Assembly (NCBI GenBank): GCA_017650305.1
Contig: JAGCFD010000025.1
Location: 1 to 39,109 of the forward strand
Length of the DNA stretch: 39,109 nucleotides
Origin: Bacteroidales bacterium
GTDB taxonomy: Bacteria; Bacteroidota; Bacteroidia; Bacteroidales; WCHB1-69
Direction of reading: 5' to 3'
The translations under genes and the position numbers were made by a program. Positions 14,853-24,383 of the stretch are shown here, one piece after another. The notes below the pieces were generated by a model that worked only from the letters and a program-made list of their open reading frames with translations, was not told the DNA's origin and did no database searches. Position 1 is the stretch's first letter, and each line of letters opens with the position of its first letter.

Positions 14853-17534
14853 ATGTTAAAGCATATCAAAAAGGCATTCGCAGTAATCTTATGGCTGGGT
14901 CTTTGGACCTCCTTGGGCGCTCAGATTGACAACGTGTTCTGGTTTGCCGCCCCTTACATTTCCCCCAACCATGCACACAATCCTATAACCTTTTGCTTCA
15001 CCTCTTTCAGCAATCCGGCCACTGTGACTATCTCTCAACCGGCCAATCCGAGTTTCAATCCGGTCACCGTCAACTTGAATCCATACAGTCTTTACACTTT
15101 GGACATGACGAGCCAGGAAAACATTGTGCAGACCAACCCTCCCAACACCGTCTGCAACTACGGATTCAAGATCGTGTCCACAGCCAACATCACCACTTAC
15201 TATCAATTAGGTGCCAACAATAGTGAGATCTACACGCTGAAAGGGCGTAACGGATTGGGCACTGACTTTATCGTGCCCATGCAGAACTATCTGGTTTGTG
15301 GGCCTCCCACAGACGCATTCAATAGCGTTGAGATTATAGCCACGGAAAACAACACAGTGGTAACGATTGTGCCTTCGCGCCCTTTGGCTGGCGGTGCGCC
15401 CGCCGGCATTCCCATCATTGTCACACTCAATGAAGGACAATCGTATTGTATCAGGTCGGCAGACCAGAGTGCCAACGGGCATCTGACCAATACACGCATC
15501 ACCTCCAACAAGCCCATTGCAGTCAACTCCACTGACGACTCCGTGGCGAGCAACCAGGTGTCGGGATATTCTGGACAAGACCTTGTAGGTGAGCAGCTTG
15601 TCCCCATTGACTATGCCGGTGATCTTTTCATCGCCATGTACAACAACCGTCTCTTCGAAAATCTCTGCATCACGCCCACCCAAGACACCACACATGTCTA
15701 TATCAACGGCAGTGCGACCCCTGCGGTGACGCTGAATCTGGGCCAGAGCTATACCTACATGCCCAGCAACTCGCCCACCATAGCCACGATGATCACCTCT
15801 GACAAGCCCATCCAGGTGTTTCAGCTTACCGGCTCCGATGGCGAGGCGGGTGGCACGCAACTCCCGGCACTGGGATGTACCGGCTCCCAAGAGGTTGTCT
15901 ATGCGCGCCCCTCCTACTCCACTCACCTGAGACTATCCATCGTGGTGCCAACCAGTTATGTCAATGGCTTCACGATGACTTGCGGCAACAACAACATCCC
16001 GCTGCCAGCCTCAGCCTTCACCCAACTGCCTTACAACCCAGCTTGGTCATACTGCTCCCAGGATTTCTCCAACTCCATCCCCACGCAGGCCGTGATGATT
16101 TTGCAGAACTCTATCGGACCTTTCCATCTGGGCATCCTTGACTACTACTCTGGAATGTCCTCTTCGCTGGGTTACTTCAGCGACTACAGCAACAACGGCC
16201 GTATCACCCTCATGATGAACGATGTATATTGCCTGCACGACAGTATCCCCTTCAACTATATCATTGAGAATGTGGACTCTATACAGCTGATCACCCCCGC
16301 GGGCGACACGCTGACGCAGGAGCCCTACGTTTTGCAAGACGTATCACTGGCCGATTCGGGACTCTACTACATCATCGCCCATAGCATCACGGGGTGCGAC
16401 AATGCCTGGGTGCATGACAGTATTCAGATCCATATTGTCAACTCCTACAAGCCCGATCTCGGTCCCGACCGTTATCTTTGCAACGGCGAGTTCATCCACA
16501 TCGGCACCAACTACTCCGACTCCACCGCCAACTATCTATGGAGTACCGGCGACCAAGACTCCACCATTATGGTGGTGGCCAACGGCGAATACATCCTAAA
16601 CATCATGCTGGACAACACAGGGGCTGCGGCCACCTGCCAGACCTCCGACACCGTCAACATCTACTACTATCCGCAGCCATACGCCAACTTCGAGGCCAAC
16701 GTAACCTCAGGGTGCTCTCCCCTAACCATCCATTTCACCAACCAGACCACTCCCGAAACGCTATCCTACACCAGCGTCTGGACTGTCTGGAATGAACGTG
16801 GGGAGATCGCCTACTCCTCCCTTGAAGCATCGCCCACCTGGGACTTTAACGACAACGGAACCTATACGGTCCAACTGCTTGTGTTCTCGCAAGACGGCTG
16901 CGTGGATTCTCTCATCCGATGGGACTACATCCATGTTTATCCGCAACCGGAATTAGATTTCGCCTCGAATCCTGAGATCTCCATGATGAACGAGAATGGC
17001 GGCGCAGTACAGTTCACATCTTACCTCTCCGAAAATGTCATCGGCAACCCCTCCAACCATCTCACATGGGATTTCGGGGATGGGGAGACCGAAGAGGAAG
17101 ATTACAATCCATCACACGTCTACGCCACTTGGGGCGACTACATCGTGACGCTAACCCTCTCCACTGACGAGGGCTGTTCCGACCAAGTGAGCCATACCGT
17201 AGTATTGGAAGACGATCTTATCTTCCCCAACGTCATCACCCCGAACGGTGACGGCATCAACGACGTGTGGGCCATTGGCAACTTAAACACCCTCATCAAT
17301 CCAGAAGACCCGGACGAGTATAGAACCAACAAACTATTCATCTACAATCGTTGGGGAAAACTTGTCTTCAAGGCCGAGAATTACGATACCTATTCAAGAG
17401 ATGGGCAGATCACGGTGGGAGACAACCCATTCAGCGGCGAGGACCTGTCTGACGGGGTCTATTATTACTCCTTCTATTACAAAGGGAAAGCGAAAGTGAC
17501 GCAGTACAACGGCTCACTGACCATCATCCGATAA
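14853..17534 (+). CDS. Large secreted protein: IgGFc-binding-like, Ig/PKD and type IX sorting (CHU_C) domains
   Basis: An 893-residue exported protein. The signal peptide is cleaved near residue 23 (TSLGAQ). Residues about 25-440 resemble the IgGFc-binding N-terminal domain family (GTDFIVPMQNYL, then repeated 'ITSDKPIQVFQ' type strands). An Ig-like segment follows at about 480-535 (DVSLADSGLYYI), then two PKD domains at about 606-693 and 694-785 (WDFGDGETEEE, HVYATWGDYIVTL). The last 106 residues (788-893) are a gliding-motility-associated C-terminal domain beginning with FPNVITPNGDGINDVW, the type B sorting signal of the type IX secretion system. It is probably displayed on or released from the cell surface as an adhesin-like protein; the ligand is unknown. 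The 3' end overlaps truA on the other strand by 21 bases. Confidence 0.9.
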   Translation: MLKHIKKAFAVILWLGLWTSLGAQIDNVFWFAAPYISPNHAHNPITFCFTSFSNPATVTISQPANPSFNPVTVNLNPYSLYTLDMTSQENIVQTNPPNTVCNYGFKIVSTANITTYYQLGANNSEIYTLKGRNGLGTDFIVPMQNYLVCGPPTDAFNSVEIIATENNTVVTIVPSRPLAGGAPAGIPIIVTLNEGQSYCIRSADQSANGHLTNTRITSNKPIAVNSTDDSVASNQVSGYSGQDLVGEQLVPIDYAGDLFIAMYNNRLFENLCITPTQDTTHVYINGSATPAVTLNLGQSYTYMPSNSPTIATMITSDKPIQVFQLTGSDGEAGGTQLPALGCTGSQEVVYARPSYSTHLRLSIVVPTSYVNGFTMTCGNNNIPLPASAFTQLPYNPAWSYCSQDFSNSIPTQAVMILQNSIGPFHLGILDYYSGMSSSLGYFSDYSNNGRITLMMNDVYCLHDSIPFNYIIENVDSIQLITPAGDTLTQEPYVLQDVSLADSGLYYIIAHSITGCDNAWVHDSIQIHIVNSYKPDLGPDRYLCNGEFIHIGTNYSDSTANYLWSTGDQDSTIMVVANGEYILNIMLDNTGAAATCQTSDTVNIYYYPQPYANFEANVTSGCSPLTIHFTNQTTPETLSYTSVWTVWNERGEIAYSSLEASPTWDFNDNGTYTVQLLVFSQDGCVDSLIRWDYIHVYPQPELDFASNPEISMMNENGGAVQFTSYLSENVIGNPSNHLTWDFGDGETEEEDYNPSHVYATWGDYIVTLTLSTDEGCSDQVSHTVVLEDDLIFPNVITPNGDGINDVWAIGNLNTLINPEDPDEYRTNKLFIYNRWGKLVFKAENYDTYSRDGQITVGDNPFSGEDLSDGVYYYSFYYKGKAKVTQYNGSLTIIR

Positions 17535-18296
17535 TAGAATCTTCTCCCAAGGATAGGAGACATCAGCCAGAAAAAGAGCTTGAGGCGGCATGGAGGTGCC
17601 TGCTGAGCAGCGGTTTTTAGCCTCAATTATCTGACGAAAACCTTCCACACTCAATTTCCCAAGGCCGACATCGAGCAACGTACCCACAATGGCGCGGACC
17701 ATATTGCGCAGAAAGCGGTTGGCCGTGATGGTGAACACCAACTCATGGCCTTGCTCCTTCCATTCCGCTTTCGATATATGGCAGATGAAATTATTGACCT
17801 GCGTATGGACCTTGCTGAAGCTGGTGAAGTCCTCATGCTGCAAGAGCAAGCCGGCAGCCTCGTTCATCAATGCCACATTGGGTTTGCGATAACTGAAAAA
17901 GCGGAGAGGCGCTAAAAAAGGATCCTTCTGTGTGGTGATATAATAATGGTATGTTCGTTCCTCAGCATCGAAACGGGCATGTGCTTGTGGCTGGACGGGG
18001 AAGATCTTGTAGATCACGATATCTGACGAGAGGAAGTTGTTGAACTTATCCTTAAAATGCTCACAATCGCCCAAATCCACACCCTCCGGCAAGTCGAAGT
18101 GGGCATAATAGCAAGAGCTGTGCACGCCCGTGTCGGTGCGCCCGCAACCGATGATGGAAATGCGGTCGCAGTGGAGCAGTAAAGACAATCCATGCTCCAG
18201 CGTCTCCTGCACCGATGGATGATTCGGCTGAATCTGCCATCCGAAGAATGGTGCGCCATTGTAGGCCAGATGCATAAAATAGCGTCTAGTCTCCAT
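17514..18296 (-). CDS. truA: tRNA pseudouridine(38-40) synthase TruA
   Basis: A 260-residue TruA that isomerises uridines 38-40 in the tRNA anticodon arm. The catalytic motif GCGRTDTGVHS carries Asp55, and the N-terminal YNGAPFFGWQIQPN and C-terminal NRFLRNMVRAIVGTLLDVG blocks are both present. Full length. It follows the DegT aminotransferase by 4 bases, so it is surely in the same transcript. Its end overlaps the convergent secreted-protein gene by 21 bases. Confidence 0.95.
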   Translation of the reverse strand: METRRYFMHLAYNGAPFFGWQIQPNHPSVQETLEHGLSLLLHCDRISIIGCGRTDTGVHSSCYYAHFDLPEGVDLGDCEHFKDKFNNFLSSDIVIYKIFPVQPQAHARFDAEERTYHYYITTQKDPFLAPLRFFSYRKPNVALMNEAAGLLLQHEDFTSFSKVHTQVNNFICHISKAEWKEQGHELVFTITANRFLRNMVRAIVGTLLDVGLGKLSVEGFRQIIEAKNRCSAGTSMPPQALFLADVSYPWEKILLSDDGQ

Positions 18297-18300
18297 GATA

Positions 18301-19557
18301 TTACAAGACAGCTTCTTTGATAGCGTTTACGATATAGACAGCATCTTCTTCGGAAACGCAAGGGCCACTTGGCAGGCAGACCCCTTGTTTGAAAAGCGCT
18401 TCCGACACGCCATTCACATAAGCGGGGCAGCCTTTGAACACGGGTTGCAGATGCATGGGTTTCCACAGAGGGCGTGCCTCGACACCTTTGGCATCCAGAA
18501 ACACGCGCATGGCTTCCACATTAGCATTAGGCTCATGAGCGGTGTGTGCCTCAGCAGTGGCATGAACCACCCCGCCGGCACCTCCCACCGCGCCCTGCAC
18601 AACGTGCTGGTAGGCGGACTCCTGTCCACAGACCTTCAACTGCGGATCCAAGAGAATCGTGTTGAGCCAGAAATTAGAATCATAATGGTCGGTCGGATTG
18701 GCATGCACCGTGATGCCCTCCACGGAACGCAACAATTCGGAATACAACTCAAACATCCGATGATGGTGAGCGATATGGTCCTCCAGAACTGTCATTTGTC
18801 CTCTCCCTATGCCTGCGCAGACATTGCTCATACGATAGTTATAGCCGATATGCTCATGTTGGTAGTATGGATAGGCCTCACGGGCTTGGGTGGCGTAAAA
18901 CATCACCTCGCGCCACGATTCCTCATCCGGACAGATGAGCGCGCCGCCGCCGGAAGTGGTAATCATCTTGTTCCCGTTGAAACTCAACACCCCATATCGT
19001 CCGAAAGTGCCCAGCACTTGGCCATCCACACGGGAACCGAAGCCCTCCGCCGCATCCTCCACCACCGGAATATCATAACGGTTGGCTATTTCCATGATGC
19101 GGTGTATGTCGTATGGCATCCCGTAAAGAGCGACAGGGATGATAGCTTTCGGCTTTTTGCCAGTGATCTCCATACGATCCACGATGGCCTTCTCAAGCAA
19201 CACCGGATCCTTATTCCAACTGCCCGGTTCACTATCCACGAAAACCGGGATGGCTCCGAGATACGTCACCGGGTTGGCAGAAGCACAGAACGTAAAGCTC
19301 TGCACCAGCACCTCATCGCCCGGCTGGACACCACAGCCAATCAGAGCGAGATGCACCGCCGCCGTCCCTGACGACAACGCCACCACGCGCTTGCCCTGCC
19401 CGACAAAATCCTCCAGATCTTTCTCAAACCCATTCACATTGGGCCCCAATGGGACTACCCAATTGGTGTCGAAAGCCTCCTTGACATACTTCTGTTCCAT
19501 GCCAGATTCACTCATGTGCGCCAAGCATAGATAGATTCTTTTATCCATAGCCATCAA
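18301..19557 (-). CDS. DegT/DnrJ/EryC1/StrS family PLP-dependent aminotransferase
   Basis: A 418-residue sugar aminotransferase of fold type I. The PLP lysine is Lys197 in LSFNGNKMITTSGGG, with the phosphate-binding ALSSGTAAVHLAL block near residue 60, the EDAAEGFGS aspartate/glutamine region near 167 and the NYRMSNVCAGIG motif in the C-terminal half. Members transfer an amino group from glutamate to UDP- or dTDP-linked 4-keto or 3-keto sugars for surface polysaccharides or glycoproteins. No other nucleotide-sugar genes lie next to it, so the substrate cannot be named. Starts at residues 1, 2 or 4 (MMAM) are equivalent. It sits 25 bases after lgt and 4 bases before truA. Confidence 0.92.
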   Translation of the reverse strand: MMAMDKRIYLCLAHMSESGMEQKYVKEAFDTNWVVPLGPNVNGFEKDLEDFVGQGKRVVALSSGTAAVHLALIGCGVQPGDEVLVQSFTFCASANPVTYLGAIPVFVDSEPGSWNKDPVLLEKAIVDRMEITGKKPKAIIPVALYGMPYDIHRIMEIANRYDIPVVEDAAEGFGSRVDGQVLGTFGRYGVLSFNGNKMITTSGGGALICPDEESWREVMFYATQAREAYPYYQHEHIGYNYRMSNVCAGIGRGQMTVLEDHIAHHHRMFELYSELLRSVEGITVHANPTDHYDSNFWLNTILLDPQLKVCGQESAYQHVVQGAVGGAGGVVHATAEAHTAHEPNANVEAMRVFLDAKGVEARPLWKPMHLQPVFKGCPAYVNGVSEALFKQGVCLPSGPCVSEEDAVYIVNAIKEAVL

Positions 19558-19582
19558 TTTTCGTTATAGTGATTTTCCGCTT

Positions 19583-20488
19583 TTATTTCGCTTGCTTCTC
19601 GGCAGGTTTCTTCTCTTCGTCCAACTCCTCTGGGAATGGACAGGTTGGATAATTAGTTCTCACAAAGGAATATACAAGCAGTCCCACGCCCAAAAGAATA
19701 GCTGGGATGCTGAGCCATTGTCCGTTGTTCAGCACATGACCCACTTCGCTTTCCACCTGGACCTCCTTGAAAAATTCAATGATGAACCGTGCCACGAAAA
19801 TGACCGTCAACGTGATGCCTGACGTTCTGCCCGCAGCCACTTTGCCCTTGGCGAATTTGAAATAATAGAAGGTTAACGCAGCAAACAGAAGTAAATAGAT
19901 TATTGCCTCATACATCTGGGCGGGGTGGCGGAAGGTGCCCGCAATGCCAAAACCGCCCAACGTGAAATCAAAAGCCCAAGGCACATCCGTAATCTTGCCC
20001 ACGATCTCGTGGTTCATCAGGTTGCCACAACGCACCAATCCAGCGGCAATGGGCACCGCAATGGCCAGGCGGTCCAGAAGCCACAAGAAGTTGATCTTAT
20101 GTCGCCAGGTATAATAGATGACAAACAGGATGATGGCGATCACACCACCATGGCTGGCCAATCCCTGATATCCCACAAAATGGCCATCATGGATGGGAAG
20201 GATGATCTCTAACGGGTTGGTAATGAACATCTCCGGCTCATAGAAAAGGAAATGTCCCAAACGCAAGCCGACAATGGTCCAAAGAATTGTCCAGAAGGAG
20301 ATCTTGTCGAGCAGCTTCAGGGAAAGATGTTCCGTTTTGAAGATACGCTGGAGAGTGTAATATGCCAGCAAAAAGCCGACGGCCAAGAAGATGCCATACC
20401 AACGGACCTCCACAGACCCTATATGAAAGGCTACGGGATTGACAGTCCAGGTGACAGTGGCCATTATGTGATTCAAAAAGCTATTCAT
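19583..20488 (-). CDS. lgt: Prolipoprotein diacylglyceryl transferase Lgt
   Basis: A 301-residue inner-membrane enzyme that attaches diacylglycerol from phosphatidylglycerol to the lipobox cysteine of prolipoproteins. Seven hydrophobic segments are visible. The signature corresponding to GRxGNFxNxE appears as RCGNLMNHEIVG, and the HGG motif as LASHGGVI. The C-terminus is hydrophilic and lysine-rich. It has its own -7 box; the ATG at 20488 gives a leader near 15 bases, and an in-frame ATG at 20464 is also possible. It would process the several lipoproteins in this window. Confidence 0.95.
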   Translation of the reverse strand: MNSFLNHIMATVTWTVNPVAFHIGSVEVRWYGIFLAVGFLLAYYTLQRIFKTEHLSLKLLDKISFWTILWTIVGLRLGHFLFYEPEMFITNPLEIILPIHDGHFVGYQGLASHGGVIAIILFVIYYTWRHKINFLWLLDRLAIAVPIAAGLVRCGNLMNHEIVGKITDVPWAFDFTLGGFGIAGTFRHPAQMYEAIIYLLLFAALTFYYFKFAKGKVAAGRTSGITLTVIFVARFIIEFFKEVQVESEVGHVLNNGQWLSIPAILLGVGLLVYSFVRTNYPTCPFPEELDEEKKPAEKQAK

Positions 20489-20509
20489 TTCTTCAAATAT
20501 TTAGGGTTG

Positions 20510-20517
20510 CAAAAATA
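20510..20517 (-). promoter_or_regulatory. -7 box for lgt
   Basis: TATTTTTG followed by C on the minus strand, in the 65-base gap after the M20 gene. This suggests that lgt, the aminotransferase and truA can be expressed separately from the suf-rlmH part. Confidence 0.5.
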
Positions 20518-20553
20518 CGTTTTTTTATGAAAACGGGGGAAATGGATCATGTA

Positions 20554-21672
20554 TCAGTTCTCCTCGTTGAGCAATTGGTAGAATAGGTCCACGCCCAGAG
20601 GGATCAGCTTGTCGGGGAAATCGAAATCGGGATGATGCAGCGGGGGCTGTTGTTCGCCTGACCCCAGTCCGAAAAGCACTCCGGGAAAGTGTTGGGTCAG
20701 CAGTCCAAAGTCCTCGCCCCATGAGAAAGGAGTCTCTTTCGTTTGATAAGGGTATCCGAGTTTTTCACAGGCGGACTTCAACAGGCGGACCATGTCGGGA
20801 TGGTTGTTGGAAGCCGCAAAATACTCCCGCCAGGACAGTTGATATTGCAGACCTTTGTGTTGCGCCACCTCCACGGTCATCTTTTCGATATCGGTTTTTG
20901 TCTTTTGCAGCAACGCATCGTCTTTTGCGCGGATGGTGAAGCGCAGGACCGCATGTCCGGCAGTGACTCCGTATGCGGGCTCGCCCACCCGGAACTCTAT
21001 GAGGGTGGCTATACAATAGTCATCCCGAAGCATGTCGTACTGGCACCGGGCCAGGATCCTGTCGGTCAGTTCCTTGGCAGCCGGGTATGGCGACAGAGCC
21101 TTCAAGGGTTCTGCGGCGTGGGAGGTGCGTCCGTGAAGCTCAATGTCGCAACTGACAACCGAGCAGGTGAAGCTGTCCGGACGGCAGGTGACGCTCCCCA
21201 ACGGGATGCCGGGGATATTGTGCAGAGCAAAGACCCTGTCTGGGCGGTGATGGGCCAAGAACCCGGAAGCAAGCAACTGCGCCGCACCCTCGCCCGTCTC
21301 CTCGGCAGCCTGGAAGAAAAGCAGCACCTTGCCCTGAGGCAGAGGGTAGTTCATCAGACGCTCCGCCAATCCGAGCAGGATGGTGGTGTGCCCGTCATGA
21401 CCACATTTGTGGGAGACACCCGGAGTAGCAGACTTATACGGCAAGTTCAACGTCTCATCCACACGGACTGCATCAAAGTCGCCACGCACCAGTGTGACAG
21501 GCCCCGGGCCAAAATCATACTCGGCCACCACATGGTGGGTGTCGGGAAAAGTGTGGATTTTGGTTGGATGCAAGGTCTTCAGCACCTCCAGGATATAGGC
21601 CTGGGTGCGGTCTTCCTGATTGGAAGGCTCCGCGATACGATGCAGGTGGTGACGTATCTTTTCGTATTCCAT
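20554..21672 (-). CDS. M20 family amidohydrolase (M20D-type)
   Basis: A 372-residue metallo-amidohydrolase. Metal-binding residues are readable: Cys90 and His92 in HKCGHDGH, Glu124/Glu125 in FFQAAEETGEG, His151 in ALHNIPG, and a C-terminal histidine in LHHPDFDFP. A cysteine in the first metal-binding position is typical of the M20D branch (hippurate hydrolase, N-acetyl-diaminopimelate deacetylase, IAA-amino acid hydrolase) rather than of dipeptidases. No signal peptide is present, so it is cytoplasmic, removing acyl groups from amino acids; the exact substrate is open. It lies 12 bases after rlmH. Confidence 0.88.
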   Translation of the reverse strand: MEYEKIRHHLHRIAEPSNQEDRTQAYILEVLKTLHPTKIHTFPDTHHVVAEYDFGPGPVTLVRGDFDAVRVDETLNLPYKSATPGVSHKCGHDGHTTILLGLAERLMNYPLPQGKVLLFFQAAEETGEGAAQLLASGFLAHHRPDRVFALHNIPGIPLGSVTCRPDSFTCSVVSCDIELHGRTSHAAEPLKALSPYPAAKELTDRILARCQYDMLRDDYCIATLIEFRVGEPAYGVTAGHAVLRFTIRAKDDALLQKTKTDIEKMTVEVAQHKGLQYQLSWREYFAASNNHPDMVRLLKSACEKLGYPYQTKETPFSWGEDFGLLTQHFPGVLFGLGSGEQQPPLHHPDFDFPDKLIPLGVDLFYQLLNEEN

Positions 21673-21684
21673 AATCTCGCAGTT

Positions 21685-22155
21685 TCAGTGATGATAAGGC
21701 TCGCCCTTCAGGATGGTGAACGCACGGTATAGCTGTTCATTGAAGATAACCCGCGTCATGATGTGAGGGAACGTGAGCTGTGACAAGGCTATCTTGGCAT
21801 TGCCACGCGCATACACATCTCCCGAGAAGCCATACGCCCCGCCAATCACAAAGATCAAAGTTTTGACCCCGCTGGAGAGATGCGACTGGATATAGTCGGC
21901 AAAACCTTGTGAGGTGTACTCCTTGCCTCGCTCGTCCAACAATACAACATAATCGGAAGGTTCTATCTTTTTCAAAATCAACTCCCCTTCGCGCTTGCGC
22001 TGTTCATCTTGCGACAAAGACTTGGTATTTTTCAGATATGGGATGGCAATCGGTTCATAAGGAATATAGAACCGTATCTTCTGGGCATATTCCTGAATGG
22101 CTCGGTCAAAAATATCCCCGTCAGGCTTGCCTATCCATATCAATTTGATTTTCAT
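21685..22155 (-). CDS. rlmH: 23S rRNA (pseudouridine1915-N3)-methyltransferase RlmH
   Basis: A 156-residue SPOUT-class methyltransferase that methylates pseudouridine 1915 in helix 69 of 23S rRNA on the assembled ribosome. The knotted SAM-binding C-terminal half is clear (FVIGGAYGFSGDVYARGN) and the final LYRAFTILKGEPYHH is the diagnostic tail. The length is exactly that of the family. It follows sufD by 8 bases. Confidence 0.97.
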   Translation of the reverse strand: MKIKLIWIGKPDGDIFDRAIQEYAQKIRFYIPYEPIAIPYLKNTKSLSQDEQRKREGELILKKIEPSDYVVLLDERGKEYTSQGFADYIQSHLSSGVKTLIFVIGGAYGFSGDVYARGNAKIALSQLTFPHIMTRVIFNEQLYRAFTILKGEPYHH

Positions 22156-22163
22156 AACGGATA

Positions 22164-23402
22164 TTAGATTTTGGATGGATCGATGGGGAACACAAAGTCG
22201 CGGTTGTCTGCGTCAGAGAGCATGCACTGGTCGCAGATGGTGAGCTCGCCGTTGAGGCGGCGCTGCACCATGTCGCCCAGTCGATCTTGCAAGGCTTCAA
22301 TCTCCACAAAATTTACAATCTCGTTAGCAAAAGCGAACATGAGCAGTTTGCGGGCGTTATGTTCACTGATACCTCTGGAACGCAAGTAGAAGAGCGCCTC
22401 GTCATCCAGTTGACCGACGGTGGCGCCGTGACTGCATTGCACATCGTCAGCGTAGATCTCCAGGAACGGGGTGGTGTTCACCTTGGCTTTGTCTGTCAAC
22501 AGGATATTGCGATTCGTTTGGAAGGCTGCCGTGCGCTGGGCGTCCGGGTGCACTACCACATGTCCGTGAAATCCAGCCTCCGCCTCGTCATCCATAATGC
22601 CTTTGTAGAGTTGCTTGCTGGTGCAATCGGTTGCTATGTGATGCACTTTGATATGGTTTTCGCATCGCTGACTTTTGTCCACCAGATAGAGACCATACAG
22701 CTGTGCGTCTGCAAAGGGCTCGCACAAGTTGACAATAAGGTTATTGCGAATATAGCCCGCATTGAACGTCACCGTGTTGGAGTGGAAGTGTGTGTAACCT
22801 TGCTGATGCACGTAGATGTGGTTGAACAGCTGGGATTCCTTCTCCTTGTTCTCCGTCTTGTAATAGTGCATCTGCGCACGCTCCTCCAGGTAGATCTCAG
22901 CGACCACGTTGATGAACGTATTCCCGTATCGGACAGAATCGTCACATTGTATCAGCGACATCTCCGCACCCCGGCCCACATAAATCACGTGCCGGTTCTG
23001 AATCAGCAAGTCCTTCTGGCTGTTGACAACAGAGATGATCTGAAAAGGGTCTGTCATCTTCACCTCATCGGGAATATAGATGAAAACGCCATCCGTATAT
23101 TGGGTTTCATTCAGGGTGGTCAGTTCGTCTTTTTCGGTTTGAAGAAAAGCATCATGACATTTTTTGACAATGTCTGGGTACTGTTCTGAAGCGGCGCGGA
23201 GGCTGCCAAAGACGACCCCGTTGTCCAAACGGGTGAGGGGCTGGCGATCATGCATGTACCATCCGTTGAGCATCGGCAGTGTGGTGGAATCCAGATTCCA
23301 GACCTGGCATCTGAAGAACTCCTCCAACGGACGGTAGGAATCCGGTTCCGTCTGCAGTTGAAACTGCGAGAGCTTCTGAGCATAAGATACTTCTGATTTC
23401 AT
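22164..23402 (-). CDS. sufD: Fe-S cluster assembly protein SufD
   Basis: A 412-residue SufD/SufB-family scaffold. It partners with SufB and SufC in the SufBC2D complex that builds Fe-S clusters in the cytoplasm. The conserved beta-helix core with CSHGATVGQLDDEALFYLRS near residue 340 and the helical C-terminus FANEIVNFVEIEALQ are present. Absence of the SufB-type cysteine pattern and the length of about 410 favour SufD over SufB. The order sufC-sufD with a 6-base gap is typical. sufB, which normally precedes sufC in this phylum, is not here. Confidence 0.94.
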   Translation of the reverse strand: MKSEVSYAQKLSQFQLQTEPDSYRPLEEFFRCQVWNLDSTTLPMLNGWYMHDRQPLTRLDNGVVFGSLRAASEQYPDIVKKCHDAFLQTEKDELTTLNETQYTDGVFIYIPDEVKMTDPFQIISVVNSQKDLLIQNRHVIYVGRGAEMSLIQCDDSVRYGNTFINVVAEIYLEERAQMHYYKTENKEKESQLFNHIYVHQQGYTHFHSNTVTFNAGYIRNNLIVNLCEPFADAQLYGLYLVDKSQRCENHIKVHHIATDCTSKQLYKGIMDDEAEAGFHGHVVVHPDAQRTAAFQTNRNILLTDKAKVNTTPFLEIYADDVQCSHGATVGQLDDEALFYLRSRGISEHNARKLLMFAFANEIVNFVEIEALQDRLGDMVQRRLNGELTICDQCMLSDADNRDFVFPIDPSKI

Positions 23403-23408
23403 CAGTCT

Positions 23409-24167
23409 CTATTTTGCAGATTCATACTCTTCTTTAATCCAATCGTAACCACGCTTCTCCAATTCCAAAGCCAGCTCCTTGGTGCCGGTTTTGACAATTT
23501 TGCCATCGAAGAGCACGTGCACCACATCAGGCACGATGTAGTCAAGCAAACGCTGATAGTGGGTAATGACGATGGTGGCGTTGTCTTTGGTCTTGAGGTG
23601 GTTCACACCATTGGCCACAATGCGCAGGGCGTCGATATCAAGTCCCGAGTCAGTCTCATCCAGAATGGAGAGCGTGGGTTCAAGCATAGCCATCTGGAAA
23701 ATCTCGTTGCGTTTTTTCTCGCCACCGGAGAAGCCCTCGTTGACGGATCGGTTGCTCAGCTTGTCTGTCAGCTCCACCACCTTTTGCTTTTCATTCATCA
23801 GACGGAGGAATTGCGCACCATTGAGAGGGTCGAGACCGCGGTACTCGCGAATCTCGTTCAGCGCCGTACGCATGAAGTTGGCGATACTCACACCCGGGAT
23901 CTCCACCGGATATTGAAAGCCGATGAAGATGCCCTCGCGCGCACGATCCTCGATGGACATGCCCAACAAATCCTTACCTTTGTACAATATCCGACCTTCC
24001 GTCACATCATACCCCTCCTTGCCGGCAATGACAGAAGCCAGCGTGCTTTTCCCCGTACCATTCGGTCCCATAATAGCATGAACCTCTCCAGCATTAATCT
24101 GCAAATCAACACCTTTCAAGATCTCTCTTCCTTTGATGGAGACGTGTAAATTTTCAATTTTCAGCAT
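23409..24167 (-). CDS. sufC: Fe-S cluster assembly ATPase SufC
   Basis: A 252-residue ABC-type ATPase without membrane segments that drives conformational change in SufBC2D. Walker A is GPNGTGKST (34-42), the signature is [11 protein letters not shown] and Walker B is [12 protein letters not shown]. The SGGEKKRNE form of the signature is specific to SufC. It is the first gene of a minus-strand series (sufC, sufD, rlmH, M20 gene) with gaps of 6 to 12 bases. The predicted leader of about 95 bases is longer than others in the window. The neighbour upstream is the divergent helicase gene, not sufB. Confidence 0.96.
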   Translation of the reverse strand: MLKIENLHVSIKGREILKGVDLQINAGEVHAIMGPNGTGKSTLASVIAGKEGYDVTEGRILYKGKDLLGMSIEDRAREGIFIGFQYPVEIPGVSIANFMRTALNEIREYRGLDPLNGAQFLRLMNEKQKVVELTDKLSNRSVNEGFSGGEKKRNEIFQMAMLEPTLSILDETDSGLDIDALRIVANGVNHLKTKDNATIVITHYQRLLDYIVPDVVHVLFDGKIVKTGTKELALELEKRGYDWIKEEYESAK

Positions 24168-24269
24168 AATTACAATATGTTCAGTTTATTTTTTTAATGA
24201 CTATCCTTCATATAAAACAGGCTTTCTGACAATATAAAAACTGTCAATAACCCATTTCATTGAAGGCTG

Positions 24270-24277
24270 CAAAAATA
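24270..24277 (-). promoter_or_regulatory. -7 box for the sufC-sufD-rlmH unit
   Basis: TATTTTTG followed by C on the minus strand. Transcription would start near 24263. The leader contains a small inverted repeat TGACA/TGTCA (24227-24231 and 24242-24246), of unknown significance. Confidence 0.5.
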
Positions 24278-24351
24278 CGAAAATTAGATGCAGTTTCAGA
24301 CAGTCAAAAACAAAAAACTATATTGGATCATTATTTTTAAAACAAATTAGT

Positions 24352-24359
24352 TATTTTTG
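24352..24359 (+). promoter_or_regulatory. -7 box for the AddA-like helicase gene
   Basis: TATTTTTG followed by C on the plus strand. The predicted start is near 24367, with a leader of about 17 bases before the ATG at 24384. It is divergent from the sufC promoter. Confidence 0.5.
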
Positions 24360-24383
24360 CTTTCTTAAACAACACCTTGAAAA

